DNA of 64,000 nucleotides from Treponema sp. (lineage in GTDB: Bacteria > Spirochaetota > Spirochaetia > Treponematales > Treponemataceae), in NCBI GenBank assembly GCA_016294105.1, contig JAEDCN010000008.1:23923-87922 (forward strand), read 5' to 3'. The notes under the pieces are model-generated. The model worked only from the letters and a program-made list of their open reading frames with translations. It did no database searches and was not told where the DNA came from. How positions within the stretch are numbered: position 1 is the stretch's first letter; each line of letters starts with the position of its first letter. Made by a program: the position numbers and the translations under genes. Below are positions 8,181-16,106 of this stretch, in pieces.

Positions 8181-9341
8181 ATGCTAAACATTGTCATTGA
8201 GTACTATGCTTGGATTGTTGCCATAATCAGTATTTATTTTCTTGTTTTCGCTCTTACTAATGCTTTTTGGCTTTGGGTGTATTCAAAGAAGCCTCGTTAC
8301 TTTGATGGAGAGAAGGTTTCTGTTTGTGTGCCTGCCAGAAATGAGGAAAAGAATATTGAGGGCTGTGTCCGTTCTTTGATGAACCAAAGCTACAAGAATT
8401 ATGAGGTTTTGGTACTCAATGATAATTCTGAGGATCGAACTGGCGAAATTCTTGAGTCCCTTGCTAAGGAATTTCCTAATAAATTGTGGGTATTCAACGG
8501 AAAGCCTCTGGAAAAGGGTTGGACAGGAAAGATTTTTGCCATGAACCAGCTGATAAAAGAAACAAGTGGTGAATTCCTGTTGTTTACCGATGCAGATACC
8601 ATCCACAAGGAGGATTCCATTGCCTTTGCTATGACCAACATGAAGGTACATAAGGCAGATATGCTTTCTGGGTATATTAAAGAAAAGATGGTTACCTTTG
8701 GAGAGCGGATTACCATTCCCTTGATCTTTATGCTCACTGGCTTTGTGTTGCCCATGTTCTTGAATCGAGTTACCTCATTTCCCTTCACTTCGGTGGCTAT
8801 TGGTCAGTATATTATGATAAAAAAGAAGGTCTTTGAGTCTGTAGGTGGCTACGAGTCCATGAAGACCTTGATTAGTGAGGATGTTTTCTTGGCTCGTCTG
8901 ATTAAGAAGCATGGTTACAAGACCATCTTTACAGATTGTAAACGAGCAGCCCAGTGCCGAATGTATACTGGCTACACAGAAAGCGTCAACGGAATCACAA
9001 AGAATATTTTCTCATTTTTATCAAATAATTCTGTGGTGATTTTGACTGCTATTATCGGTGTGTCCCTATTCCTGTTGTTGCCTTTCCCCTTATTTATTGG
9101 ATCCTTGGTATTCAATGTTTTGGCAGGTGGATGGATTACGACCACAACAGTGTTGCTGGGTATCAATGTTCTGGTGATGTTCATTGTGTGGGTTCTGGTG
9201 TCTGGTTCCCAGCATCTGCCTTTTTGGACACCCTTCTTGTATCCCATCCTTTTTGGAAACCTTGTGTATATGGCAAGCCTTTCCTATGTACGTACCATTA
9301 CTGGTAAAGGATATGTATGGAAGGGAAGGGTTGTGCATTGA
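8181..9341 (+). CDS. membrane glycosyltransferase, family 2
   Basis: 386 residues. An N-terminal membrane helix (about 5-30) precedes a GT-A domain: VSVCVPARNEEKNIEGCV, VLVLNDNSEDRT and the metal-binding DxD in LLFTDADTIH (about residue 137). Three or four hydrophobic segments follow near the C-terminus (from about 280). This resembles the HpnB/CrtQ-like GT2 group that works on lipid acceptors, though donor and acceptor are unknown. The downstream PlsC-type acyltransferase starts 2 nt after its stop, so the two probably act on one glycolipid or envelope lipid. Confidence 0.87.
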   Translation: MLNIVIEYYAWIVAIISIYFLVFALTNAFWLWVYSKKPRYFDGEKVSVCVPARNEEKNIEGCVRSLMNQSYKNYEVLVLNDNSEDRTGEILESLAKEFPNKLWVFNGKPLEKGWTGKIFAMNQLIKETSGEFLLFTDADTIHKEDSIAFAMTNMKVHKADMLSGYIKEKMVTFGERITIPLIFMLTGFVLPMFLNRVTSFPFTSVAIGQYIMIKKKVFESVGGYESMKTLISEDVFLARLIKKHGYKTIFTDCKRAAQCRMYTGYTESVNGITKNIFSFLSNNSVVILTAIIGVSLFLLLPFPLFIGSLVFNVLAGGWITTTTVLLGINVLVMFIVWVLVSGSQHLPFWTPFLYPILFGNLVYMASLSYVRTITGKGYVWKGRVVH

Positions 9342-9342
9342 T

Positions 9343-10071
9343 ATGGCATACAAGCATGGCGACAAGCTGATTGCAAGGAGCCGCTGGTTCCGGTTGGCTG
9401 CCTTTATGACCTTTTATCCCCTCATTGTTCCAGCTTATATTTTGGTGTGGGCTTTGTATCGTAGTCGAGTTTATGGGCGTAAGACATTGCGTTCAGTTGA
9501 AAATGCCATTACGGTATCCAATCATACGGTGTTGTTGGATCCTGTGCTTATTGCCGCTTCCTTCTTTCCTGACAAGCCTTTTCAAACCTTGCTGGAAGCT
9601 ACCGTCTGTGCTCCCTTTGTGGGAACCCTGACTCGGCTTCTTGGTGGAGTTCCTGTTCCTCGCCGTGATATTCATTGTGAATTCTTGAAGGAAGGCTGTA
9701 CAGAAGCCTTTAGAAGAAAGAAGAAGATTCACTTTTATCCAGAGGGAGAATGTTATCTTTACAACAATAATCCAAAAAAATTCCATTCAGGAGCATTTTA
9801 CCTTTCCGCAGCCTTGGATGTACCTATAATTCCGGTGGCAACTGTTTTCCACAAACGGCGGTGTCGACCAACGGTACATCTGCATGTACTTGATCCTGTG
9901 TATCCTTCACAGTTCAATCTCAAGCGAGAGGATGGCTCCATTGACCAGCAGGCAGTGAAGGAGTATGCAGCTGCAGTGCGTCAAAAAATTGCTGATAAAA
10001 TTGCCCAGGAGCAGGGAACAGGAATCTATTATAAGGGAGCCATGAACCGCATTCCTGGCATCAATGCATAA
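9343..10071 (+). CDS. PlsC-type lysophospholipid acyltransferase
   Basis: About 242 residues from ATG 9343. The 1-acyl-glycerol-3-phosphate acyltransferase motifs are present: SNHTVLLDP (His-x4-Asp catalytic pair), PVPRRD, the substrate-binding FYPEGE and VPIIPVATV. One N-terminal membrane segment follows the start. The reading frame is open further upstream inside the glycosyltransferase gene, but AAGGGAAGGG at 9321-9330 favours 9343; ATG 9313 is an alternative adding ten residues. It transfers acyl chains at the inner membrane; the acceptor may be lysophosphatidate or the partner's glycolipid. Confidence 0.86.
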   Translation: MAYKHGDKLIARSRWFRLAAFMTFYPLIVPAYILVWALYRSRVYGRKTLRSVENAITVSNHTVLLDPVLIAASFFPDKPFQTLLEATVCAPFVGTLTRLLGGVPVPRRDIHCEFLKEGCTEAFRRKKKIHFYPEGECYLYNNNPKKFHSGAFYLSAALDVPIIPVATVFHKRRCRPTVHLHVLDPVYPSQFNLKREDGSIDQQAVKEYAAAVRQKIADKIAQEQGTGIYYKGAMNRIPGINA

Positions 10072-10117
10072 AGTTATTATTTGAACATTTTGAAAATTTC
10101 GCAGGGCTTTTCATTCT

Positions 10118-10147
10118 TTGACATTTTTACTATAATCTTGATATATT
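10118..10147 (+). promoter_or_regulatory. promoter of the NCS2 permease
   Basis: -35 TTGACA (10118-10123), 18 nt, -10 TATATT (10142-10147). The short leader contains AGGAGG. No purine riboswitch-like structure fits in it. Confidence 0.7.
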
Positions 10148-10175
10148 TTATTGAATCTTGAGGAGGATCAAGAAA

Positions 10176-11465
10176 ATGGATAAGTTGTTTAAACTCCGGG
10201 AAAGGGGAACAACAGTTCGTACTGAAGTGGTTGCAGGTATTACAACCTTTTTGACCATGGCCTATATTTTGGCTGTAAACCCAGGTATGCTGGGTGAGAC
10301 TGGAATGAGTGCTGGTGGTGTATTTACAGCTACAGCACTGGCTGCTGCAATCGCAACCTTAGTAATGGCTTTTGCTGCTAATTTACCTGTAGCTTTGGCT
10401 CCCGGAATGGGATTGAATGCCTTCTTCACTTATACTGTAGTTTTCGGTATGGGATATAGCTGGCAGGTTGCTCTTACTGCTGTTTTTTTGGAAGGTGTTT
10501 TGTTCATCCTCCTGTCTTTCTTCAATGTTCGCGAAGCCATCATTAAGGCTATTCCTGCTAACTTGAAGAAGGCTGTAGCTGTTGGAATTGGATTGTTCAT
10601 TGCCTTGATTGGTTTGGCAAATGCAGGTCTTGTAGCCAGTGACTTAGGAACTATCATCGGATTTGTACCCTTGAAGGGTGGTGCTCCTATGGTGGCTGTT
10701 ATTGGTTTGATTATCACCATTATTTTGTTCTCTTTGAAGGTTCCTGGTTCAATTTTGATTGGAATTGTGGCAACTACCCTCATCGGTATTCCCTTTGGTG
10801 TAACAACTGTTCCAGAAGGATTTTCTCCTGTTTCCTTGCCTCAGGCTCCTCTTCTTTTCCAGTTTGATTTCACCAGTGTTTTGACATTCAAGTTCTTTAC
10901 TGTATTCTTTACCTTCTTGTTTGTAGATATTTTTGACACTGTAGGAACCTTGGTGGGTGTTACTACCCAGGCTGGTCTTACAGACAAGGACGGAAACATT
11001 CCTAACGTAAAGCAGGCTCTCTTGGCTGACGCTGTAGGAACCCTTGCTGGTGCTGCCCTTGGAACCTCTACTGTTACCAGCTTTGTTGAAAGCTCCTCTG
11101 GTGTTGCTGTTGGTGGACGCACTGGATTGTCTTCTGTTGTAACTGCAATCTTGTTTTTGTTGTCACTGTTCTTGAGCCCCTTCTTCTTGTTGGTACCTTC
11201 TGCTGCAACTGCTCCTGCGTTGATTTTCGTTGGTTACCTGATGATGAAGTCTGTTGTCGACATTGATTTTGAAGATCCTACTGAAGGAATTCCTTCCTTC
11301 GTTACTATCCTTGTAATGCCCTTCGCTTACAGTATTGCAGAAGGTATCGTTTGGGGTGTTATTGCTTACGTTATCTTGAATGTTGCAGCTCGCAAGTTTG
11401 ACAAGATTTCTATAGTAACTTGGGTTCTGTTTATCATCTTTGTTTTGCGCTTCTTCTTCAAATAA
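10176..11465 (+). CDS. NCS2-family purine (guanine/hypoxanthine/adenine) permease, AzgA-like
   Basis: 429 residues from ATG 10176 (AGGAGG 9 nt upstream; an in-frame TTG at 10158 is less likely). The AzgA-type N-terminus is visible: VRTEVVAGITTFLTMAYILAVNPGML, then ALAPGMGLNAFF, and later FVDIFDTVGTLVGVTTQAG and the substrate-site region TSTVTSFVESSSGVAVGGRTGL. About 12-14 membrane segments are apparent. It imports purine bases by proton symport across the inner membrane for salvage, fitting a host-associated spirochete. It is monocistronic with its own terminator. Confidence 0.93.
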   Translation: MDKLFKLRERGTTVRTEVVAGITTFLTMAYILAVNPGMLGETGMSAGGVFTATALAAAIATLVMAFAANLPVALAPGMGLNAFFTYTVVFGMGYSWQVALTAVFLEGVLFILLSFFNVREAIIKAIPANLKKAVAVGIGLFIALIGLANAGLVASDLGTIIGFVPLKGGAPMVAVIGLIITIILFSLKVPGSILIGIVATTLIGIPFGVTTVPEGFSPVSLPQAPLLFQFDFTSVLTFKFFTVFFTFLFVDIFDTVGTLVGVTTQAGLTDKDGNIPNVKQALLADAVGTLAGAALGTSTVTSFVESSSGVAVGGRTGLSSVVTAILFLLSLFLSPFFLLVPSAATAPALIFVGYLMMKSVVDIDFEDPTEGIPSFVTILVMPFAYSIAEGIVWGVIAYVILNVAARKFDKISIVTWVLFIIFVLRFFFK

Positions 11466-11515
11466 GACGTCTGCAATAAGATTGCCCTAAGCTTATAAAG
11501 TTATAAGGGGAAGAG

Positions 11516-11553
11516 AGGTCATCACCTTTGTAGGTGATGACCTTTTCGTTTTT
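11516..11553 (+). terminator. rho-independent terminator after NCS2 permease
   Basis: Perfect 12-bp stem AGGTCATCACCT / AGGTGATGACCT with a 4-nt loop, then a T-rich tail. Confidence 0.9.
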
Positions 11554-11648
11554 AAACGTGTTTTGCTTGGTTTATGTAATTCAGTTACAGAAGCATTTTT
11601 ACTTTTGTAGTACAATGCTATCAAGAAAAGAACAGTATTGAGGTATGT

Positions 11649-11840
11649 ATGGCAAAGAAAAACGCTGTCGTTGATCGCAAGCTCTGTGTAGCCTGTGGTT
11701 CCTGTGCAAAGGTGTGTCCCAAAGATGCAATTTCCCTTCCCGAAGGAATTTTTGCCTTTGTAGATACATCGAAATGTGTAGGATGTGGCTTGTGTGCCAA
11801 GGAATGTCCTGCAACAGTAATTACTGTGGAGGTGGCATAA
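11649..11840 (+). CDS. 2[4Fe-4S] ferredoxin
   Basis: 63 residues with two CxxCxxCxxxC clusters: CVACGSCAKVCP (about residues 13-24) and CVGCGLCAKECP (about 43-54). This is the bacterial-type electron carrier, soluble in the cytosol. GAGG precedes ATG 11649. The stop overlaps the start of the membrane iron-sulfur protein by one base (TAATG). Followed by FTR-like and thioredoxin genes, it is the likely electron donor for disulfide reduction. Confidence 0.93.
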   Translation: MAKKNAVVDRKLCVACGSCAKVCPKDAISLPEGIFAFVDTSKCVGCGLCAKECPATVITVEVA

Positions 11841-12523
11841 TGGCTGAGATAAAGAAAAAGAATTGGCGTGACTACATGTGGATTGTATCTGCCACTTATC
11901 TTACCCTGGGATTCTTTAACATCATGTTTGCTTGGCTGGGGCTTTTGTGCTTTTTCATTCCCCTCATCATGTCTATTGTCCAAGGAAAGAAGGGCTATTG
12001 TAATAGGTATTGCGGACGAGGTCAGCTGTTTACCGTTTTAGGCAAGAAACTGAAGCTTTCCAGAAACAAGGATGTGCCAAAGTGGATGAAAAGTCGCCTG
12101 TTTCGCTACGGATTTCTTGCATTCTTCTTGACCATGTTTTGTCTCATGATCAGAAATACCTACTTGGTGTTTGCAGGAACCCAGTCCTTGCGGGAGGCTG
12201 TTACCCTGCTATGGACCTTTCAGTTGCCCTGGCAGTTTGCCTATCATGGCACCAATCTTTCACCTTGGACTGCCCAGTTTGCCTTTGGGTTTTATGGGGT
12301 AATGCTTACCTCTTCTGTGTTGGGATTGATTACCATGGTGGTGTTCAAACCACGCTCCTGGTGTGTCTATTGTCCCATGGGAACCATGACCCAGCTGATT
12401 TGTATGGCAAAGCATCCAAAGACAGCTAAAAATCCTGACGGGATAAAAAGCTTGGAGGATATTCTGGGGCATAAGGATGTGCGGTTTACTGAAAAAAACT
12501 CCACAAAAGTTGACATAAGGTGA
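11840..12523 (+). CDS. membrane protein with cysteine/iron-sulfur motifs, NapH/YccM-like
   Basis: About 227 residues from the ATG that overlaps the ferredoxin stop. Four hydrophobic segments are seen (near 12-50, 90-110, 155-180 with intervening loops). Two cysteine motifs face the same side: YCNRYCGRGQLF after segment 2 and WCVYCPMGTM before the tail. The CxxxCGRG / CxxCPMG pair matches the Fer4_5 family, in which membrane proteins relay electrons between quinol or ferredoxin and other carriers. It lacks the full set of eight cluster cysteines, so cluster content is uncertain. Tight coupling to ferredoxin supports electron transfer at the inner membrane. Confidence 0.8.
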   Translation: MAEIKKKNWRDYMWIVSATYLTLGFFNIMFAWLGLLCFFIPLIMSIVQGKKGYCNRYCGRGQLFTVLGKKLKLSRNKDVPKWMKSRLFRYGFLAFFLTMFCLMIRNTYLVFAGTQSLREAVTLLWTFQLPWQFAYHGTNLSPWTAQFAFGFYGVMLTSSVLGLITMVVFKPRSWCVYCPMGTMTQLICMAKHPKTAKNPDGIKSLEDILGHKDVRFTEKNSTKVDIR

Positions 12524-12574
12524 AGAAATCTTGTGTAATTTGTGGTATACTTACTAAAGATGGAGGTAATAACA

Positions 12575-12775
12575 ATGAAAGTTACGCTGAATGAAGATTC
12601 AGAATTTGTGGCAAAGATGAGAGCTGCATTGCAAAAGAAGGAGGGTTATTGCCCTTGCCGTCTGGAAAAGATTGACGACAACTTCTGTATTTGCAAAGAG
12701 TTCCGTGACCAAATCAACGATCCTGACTATGAAGGATATTGCCACTGTAAATTGTATTACAAGTCAAAGGACTGA
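12575..12775 (+). CDS. ferredoxin-thioredoxin reductase catalytic-domain protein
   Basis: 66 residues from ATG 12575 (GGAGG upstream; extended -10 TGGTATACT at 12543-12551). Six cysteines lie in three CxC pairs: C26-P-C28, C38-I-C40 and C56-H-C58. CPC and CHC are the signature of the FTR catalytic chain, where four cysteines hold a 4Fe-4S cluster and two form the redox disulfide that reduces thioredoxin. Here the pairs are spaced 9 and 15 residues apart, unlike the plant and cyanobacterial enzyme, and no variable subunit is encoded nearby. Thioredoxin follows 17 nt later. Confidence 0.85.
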   Translation: MKVTLNEDSEFVAKMRAALQKKEGYCPCRLEKIDDNFCICKEFRDQINDPDYEGYCHCKLYYKSKD

Positions 12776-12792
12776 TTGAAAAGGAGAAAAGT

Positions 12793-13104
12793 ATGTCCGT
12801 ATTGAAAGTGACAAAAGCAATGTTTGAAACAGAGCTGAAAACAACAGACAAGGTTGTTATGTTGGATTTCTATGCTGATTGGTGTGGTCCCTGTAACATG
12901 GTGGCACCGTTGGTAGCCGAACTTGCAGAGGAAAATCCTGACTATTGCATTGGAAAGGTAAATGTGGACGACGAGCCTGAGTTGGCCCGCCAGTTCGGTG
13001 TAACCACCATTCCTACCTTAGTAATCCTGAACAAGGGTGCTGTAGTTCGCCAGTCCATTGGTGCTCTGCCCAAGGATAAGCTGGAAGCCTTCTTAAAGGG
13101 CTAA
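12793..13104 (+). CDS. trxA: thioredoxin
   Basis: 103 residues with the classic fold markers: FYADWCGPCNMVAPL (active-site WCGPC, about residues 31-35), the conserved DDEPELARQFGV segment and cis-Pro in TTIPTL. It is a cytosolic disulfide reductant. RBS AAGGAG precedes ATG 12793. The gene lies directly after the FTR-like gene, so reduction by ferredoxin rather than NADPH is a reasonable inference. Its last codons overlap the end of the convergent Crp/Fnr gene by 12 nt. Confidence 0.96.
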   Translation: MSVLKVTKAMFETELKTTDKVVMLDFYADWCGPCNMVAPLVAELAEENPDYCIGKVNVDDEPELARQFGVTTIPTLVILNKGAVVRQSIGALPKDKLEAFLKG

Positions 13105-13767
13105 TTCCCTAAGCTTGTTCCGGTCTATAATCTTTAGACCTCCTCGGGAGGTTTCCACAATGCCCTCGGCTACAAAGTACTTGATCATTCTGGAAACAAC
13201 CTCCCGAGCTGAACCCATGTAGCGGGCTATCTGCTCATGGGTCATTTTTATAGAATCCTGTCCTGTTTTTGTGATTTCATCCCACAAAAAAATTGCCAGT
13301 CGCTTGTCAAAGCTCATAAAAAGAATTTGCTGCATCACCCACATTACATCAGAAAATCGGGAAACGGCGGTTTCTAAAGCAAAATTCTTCATGGATAGAT
13401 TTCTTGCTGCCATGTCGGCAAAGGTTCCACCAGCAATGAGGTAGCAGGTGCTTTCTTCTTCTGCATCAATGGTTACGTCAAAGGTTATGGCTTCCAGAAC
13501 GCAGGAGGCAGAGAGCATACAGATGTCGCCAGGAAAGAGTCGGTACAAGGTGATTTCCCGTCCCTGCTCTGGTTGCAGATACACACGCAAGCAGCCTGAG
13601 CTTACTACGATGGCACCGGTGCAGTGGTTACCGTTGTGAATGAGATTTCCCTGTTTGTAGGTTTGCATGCTGGTGTTTTGACACAAAAGCTCTTTGTCCT
13701 TGCTATCCAAGTCTTTCCAGAAAGGAAAAATTGTACTGAAGTGGTTTTCACATTGGTACTGCTCCAT
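13093..13767 (-). CDS. Crp/Fnr-family transcriptional regulator
   Basis: 224 residues from ATG 13767, chosen because AAGGAG lies just upstream; the frame extends 12 codons further to a TTG. An N-terminal cyclic-nucleotide-type beta barrel (about 20-120: GAIVVSSGCLRVYLQPEQGREITLYRLFPGDIC) precedes a long dimer helix and a winged helix with recognition segment MTHEQIARYMGSAREVVSRMIKYF. Cysteines are plentiful in the sensor half (C6, C29 and several more) but no FNR cluster spacing is evident. Facing the redox cluster tail to tail, it is a candidate regulator of it. Confidence 0.87.
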   Translation of the reverse strand: MEQYQCENHFSTIFPFWKDLDSKDKELLCQNTSMQTYKQGNLIHNGNHCTGAIVVSSGCLRVYLQPEQGREITLYRLFPGDICMLSASCVLEAITFDVTIDAEEESTCYLIAGGTFADMAARNLSMKNFALETAVSRFSDVMWVMQQILFMSFDKRLAIFLWDEITKTGQDSIKMTHEQIARYMGSAREVVSRMIKYFVAEGIVETSRGGLKIIDRNKLRELAL

Positions 13768-13796
13768 AAAAGCTCCTTCTTTGGGGTTATTCTTGT

Positions 13797-13825
13797 TTGA
13801 CAAAGGCCTGTCCTTGAATTAGTAT
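13797..13825 (+). promoter_or_regulatory. leaderless-type promoter of the dCMP deaminase
   Basis: -35 TTGACA (13797-13802), 17 nt, -10 TAGTAT (13820-13825), then exactly 6 nt to ATG 13832. No Shine-Dalgarno. Confidence 0.68.
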
Positions 13826-13831
13826 GAAGAT

Positions 13832-14329
13832 ATGTCTGAAGAGAATGTACCCTATACTCGTCCCCATTGGGACAATTATTTTATGGAAATCTGCGACACG
13901 GTAGCCAAGCGAGCTACCTGTGGTCGAGGTCGTTCTGGCTGCGTTATTGCCAAGGATAACCGTATTCTTGTTACTGGCTATGTGGGCTCTCCAGCAGGAT
14001 TGCCCCATTGCGATGAGGTTGGCCACCAATTGAAGCAGATGATTCACGAGGATGGCTCTGTTACCCAGCACTGTGTTCGTACCGTTCATGCAGAACAAAA
14101 TGCTATTTGTCAGGCTGCAAAAAATGGCATCTCCATTGAGGGAGCCACTCTCTACTGCCGAATGACTCCCTGTAGAACCTGCACTATGCTGATTATCAAC
14201 TGTGGCATCAAGCGGGTAGTGTGTCAGCGAAAATACCACGACAGTGCAGATTCCTTGTCTATGTTCGCCCAAGCAGGGGTAGAAATTATCCACCTGCTGG
14301 ACGAGGTGCAGCAATACGAAAAAAGCTGA
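13832..14329 (+). CDS. dCMP deaminase family protein (ComEB-like)
   Basis: 165 residues. It has the zinc deaminase motifs HAEQNAI (zinc His and catalytic Glu, about residues 88-94) and TPCRTC (two zinc Cys), plus the ComEB/dCMP deaminase insert with CDEVGH. The expected reaction is hydrolytic deamination of dCMP to dUMP for thymidylate synthesis. The N-terminus RPHWDNYFMEICDTVAKRATC is typical of full-length members, supporting ATG 13832. No RBS is present; the promoter sits 6 nt before the start. Its stop is 2 nt from the convergent thrC stop. Confidence 0.92.
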   Translation: MSEENVPYTRPHWDNYFMEICDTVAKRATCGRGRSGCVIAKDNRILVTGYVGSPAGLPHCDEVGHQLKQMIHEDGSVTQHCVRTVHAEQNAICQAAKNGISIEGATLYCRMTPCRTCTMLIINCGIKRVVCQRKYHDSADSLSMFAQAGVEIIHLLDEVQQYEKS

Positions 14330-14331
14330 TT

Positions 14332-15744
14332 CTACAGATTTTCCATGAGCCACTGACGGAAGCTTTCGTAGTCGGTGGTCATGGGCTGGGAAAGGTCTGG
14401 CAGGCGGAGTACCCGTTCCAAACGATCTGGGAGGGGTGGCTCTCGTCCCACTGCATCTGCTACGATGTCGCCGAATTTTGAAGGATGAGCTGTTTCCAGC
14501 ACCAAACCGATGGCTTCTCTATCCAAGATGCGTTGTGACCAACTAGGCAGGCTAGGGGTAAGTCCTGGCTTGGTGTAGTCCCCTGTAATTCCATCTGCAA
14601 GGCGACTCATAGCACCTCGGCGGATGTCGTCCCAAGCCTGCCAGGCAACTGCCCCGTGGGGATCGATGATGTAACCAGTGCGTCGGTGGCAGCTGCGAAT
14701 GGCTTCCATGGTTCCTGTGTCGTCAAGCCAATAGGAAGCCATATTCTGACGAATTTCATCTAGGGTAAACATAGCCTTCATTCTTTCGTAATTACTGGGA
14801 GCTCCTACGTCCATGGCATTGGAAAGCGTAGCTACAGAAGGTCTCGCTTGGTATTCACCAGTGGCAATCCAGTCTGGAATGGTTCGGTTGGAATTGGTAG
14901 CTGCCACAAATCCCTGAATGGGAGCACCCATCTTCTGTGCCATGAGACCAGAGGTGAGGTTGCCAAAATTACCAGAAGGAACTACGCAGATAATGGCTGG
15001 ATTATCAATCTTGTTGTCCCGTGGACTGCGATGACGAATAACCAGTGAGGCATAGGTATAGTAAAAGCTTTGGGGCAAAAGTCGGGAGATATTGATGGAG
15101 TTGGCGGAGGAAAGACGGAACTTGTCTCGCAGCTGGGCATCGGTAAAGGCTGTTTTTACCAGTTTTTGGCAGTCGTCAAATGTTCCTGAAACTCGCAATG
15201 CCCGCACGTTACCAGTGAATGTGGAAAGCTGCTTTTCCTGCAGGGGACTAATTTTTCCTTCGGGATAGAGGATGGTAACATCGAGGCCAGGTACATTGTG
15301 GAAGGCGCTTCCTACAGCACTACCGGTGTCTCCAGAGGTGGCCACCAGAATGTGCAGGGGCTGATCTTCTCCCCGATTGAAATAGGACATGGCACGAGCC
15401 ATAAAGCGGGCACCAAAATCCTTGAAGGCACAGGTGGGACCGTGGAACAACTCCAACACATAGGACTGGGGATCCAGAGGAACCACTTGGGCATTGAAGG
15501 GATAGGCATCCATAATGATTTCCTGCAGGTCACGCTCTGGAATCTCACCTCCCACAAAGGGCTTGATGGACTCATAGGCTATATCTCGGAAGGAAGGTTC
15601 GCTAGTTTTGTTCAAAATGCTAGAACTGAGTCGTGGTATTTCCACTGGTATGTAGAGTCCGCCTGTGGCAGCATTCATTCCGTTGACAACAGCAGTTTTA
15701 AAATCAACCTTTACTGAAGAATCCCTTGTATCTGTATAAATCAT
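14332..15744 (-). CDS. thrC: threonine synthase
   Basis: 470 residues. PLP enzyme converting O-phospho-homoserine to threonine, the last step of threonine synthesis. The PLP lysine lies in GPTCAFKDFGARF (about residue 108), with TSGDTGSAVGSAF as the phosphate-binding loop and a Gly-rich VPSGNFGNLTSGL motif. Length and the N-terminal MIYTDTRDSS match the long, class II-type enzymes. The promoter gives a leader of about 50 nt with only a weak AAGG before ATG 15744. Confidence 0.96.
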   Translation of the reverse strand: MIYTDTRDSSVKVDFKTAVVNGMNAATGGLYIPVEIPRLSSSILNKTSEPSFRDIAYESIKPFVGGEIPERDLQEIIMDAYPFNAQVVPLDPQSYVLELFHGPTCAFKDFGARFMARAMSYFNRGEDQPLHILVATSGDTGSAVGSAFHNVPGLDVTILYPEGKISPLQEKQLSTFTGNVRALRVSGTFDDCQKLVKTAFTDAQLRDKFRLSSANSINISRLLPQSFYYTYASLVIRHRSPRDNKIDNPAIICVVPSGNFGNLTSGLMAQKMGAPIQGFVAATNSNRTIPDWIATGEYQARPSVATLSNAMDVGAPSNYERMKAMFTLDEIRQNMASYWLDDTGTMEAIRSCHRRTGYIIDPHGAVAWQAWDDIRRGAMSRLADGITGDYTKPGLTPSLPSWSQRILDREAIGLVLETAHPSKFGDIVADAVGREPPLPDRLERVLRLPDLSQPMTTDYESFRQWLMENL

Positions 15745-15802
15745 CCTTGTACCTTGTAAGAAAAAATTACACTTTTACTAAAATATTAGAACAAAGCATT
15801 GT

Positions 15803-15831
15803 ATTATATCACAACGATATGGAAGATACAA
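15803..15831 (-). promoter_or_regulatory. thrC promoter
   Basis: Minus strand: -35 TTGTAT (15826-15831), 17 nt, -10 TATAAT (15803-15808). Confidence 0.75.
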
Positions 15832-15878
15832 GCTAGGGGGTGGGGCTATCTTTATTTTTTGCGGATTTTTGATAAAAC

Positions 15879-15951
15879 TGGACGATAACGGGCTCGAACC
15901 GCTGACATTCTGGTTGTGACCCAGAGGCTCTCCCAACTGAGCTAATCGTCC
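15879..15951 (-). tRNA. tRNA-Val(CAC)
   Basis: 73 nt. Acceptor GGACGAT pairs with ATCGTCC, with discriminator A. The D arm is GCTCAGTTGGGAGAGC, the anticodon stem TCTGG/CCAGA with loop GTCACAA gives anticodon CAC, and the T arm contains TTCGAGC. CCA is not encoded. Confidence 0.93.
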
Positions 15952-15962
15952 ATCTTCCTTTA

Positions 15963-15991
15963 ATTGTATGTAAAACAGTTTTAGCTATCAA
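15963..15991 (-). promoter_or_regulatory. tRNA-Val promoter
   Basis: Minus strand: -35 TTGATA (15986-15991), 17 nt, -10 TACAAT (15963-15968). Confidence 0.75.
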
Positions 15992-16106
15992 CGTGTACAC
16001 TAGTATTTTTCCCTCTAAATCAGTAGAATACCTGTATTATGTATAAGGTTTCTGTCATTTCCTTGAATGGTGGATTCCTTCTGATAGTGTACGGAGTATT
16101 TTTTTA

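Noticed and set aside
10072..10175. Purine riboswitch upstream of the NCS2 permease
   Set aside because: The predicted leader is only about 25 nt, too short for an aptamer, and no conserved core was seen.
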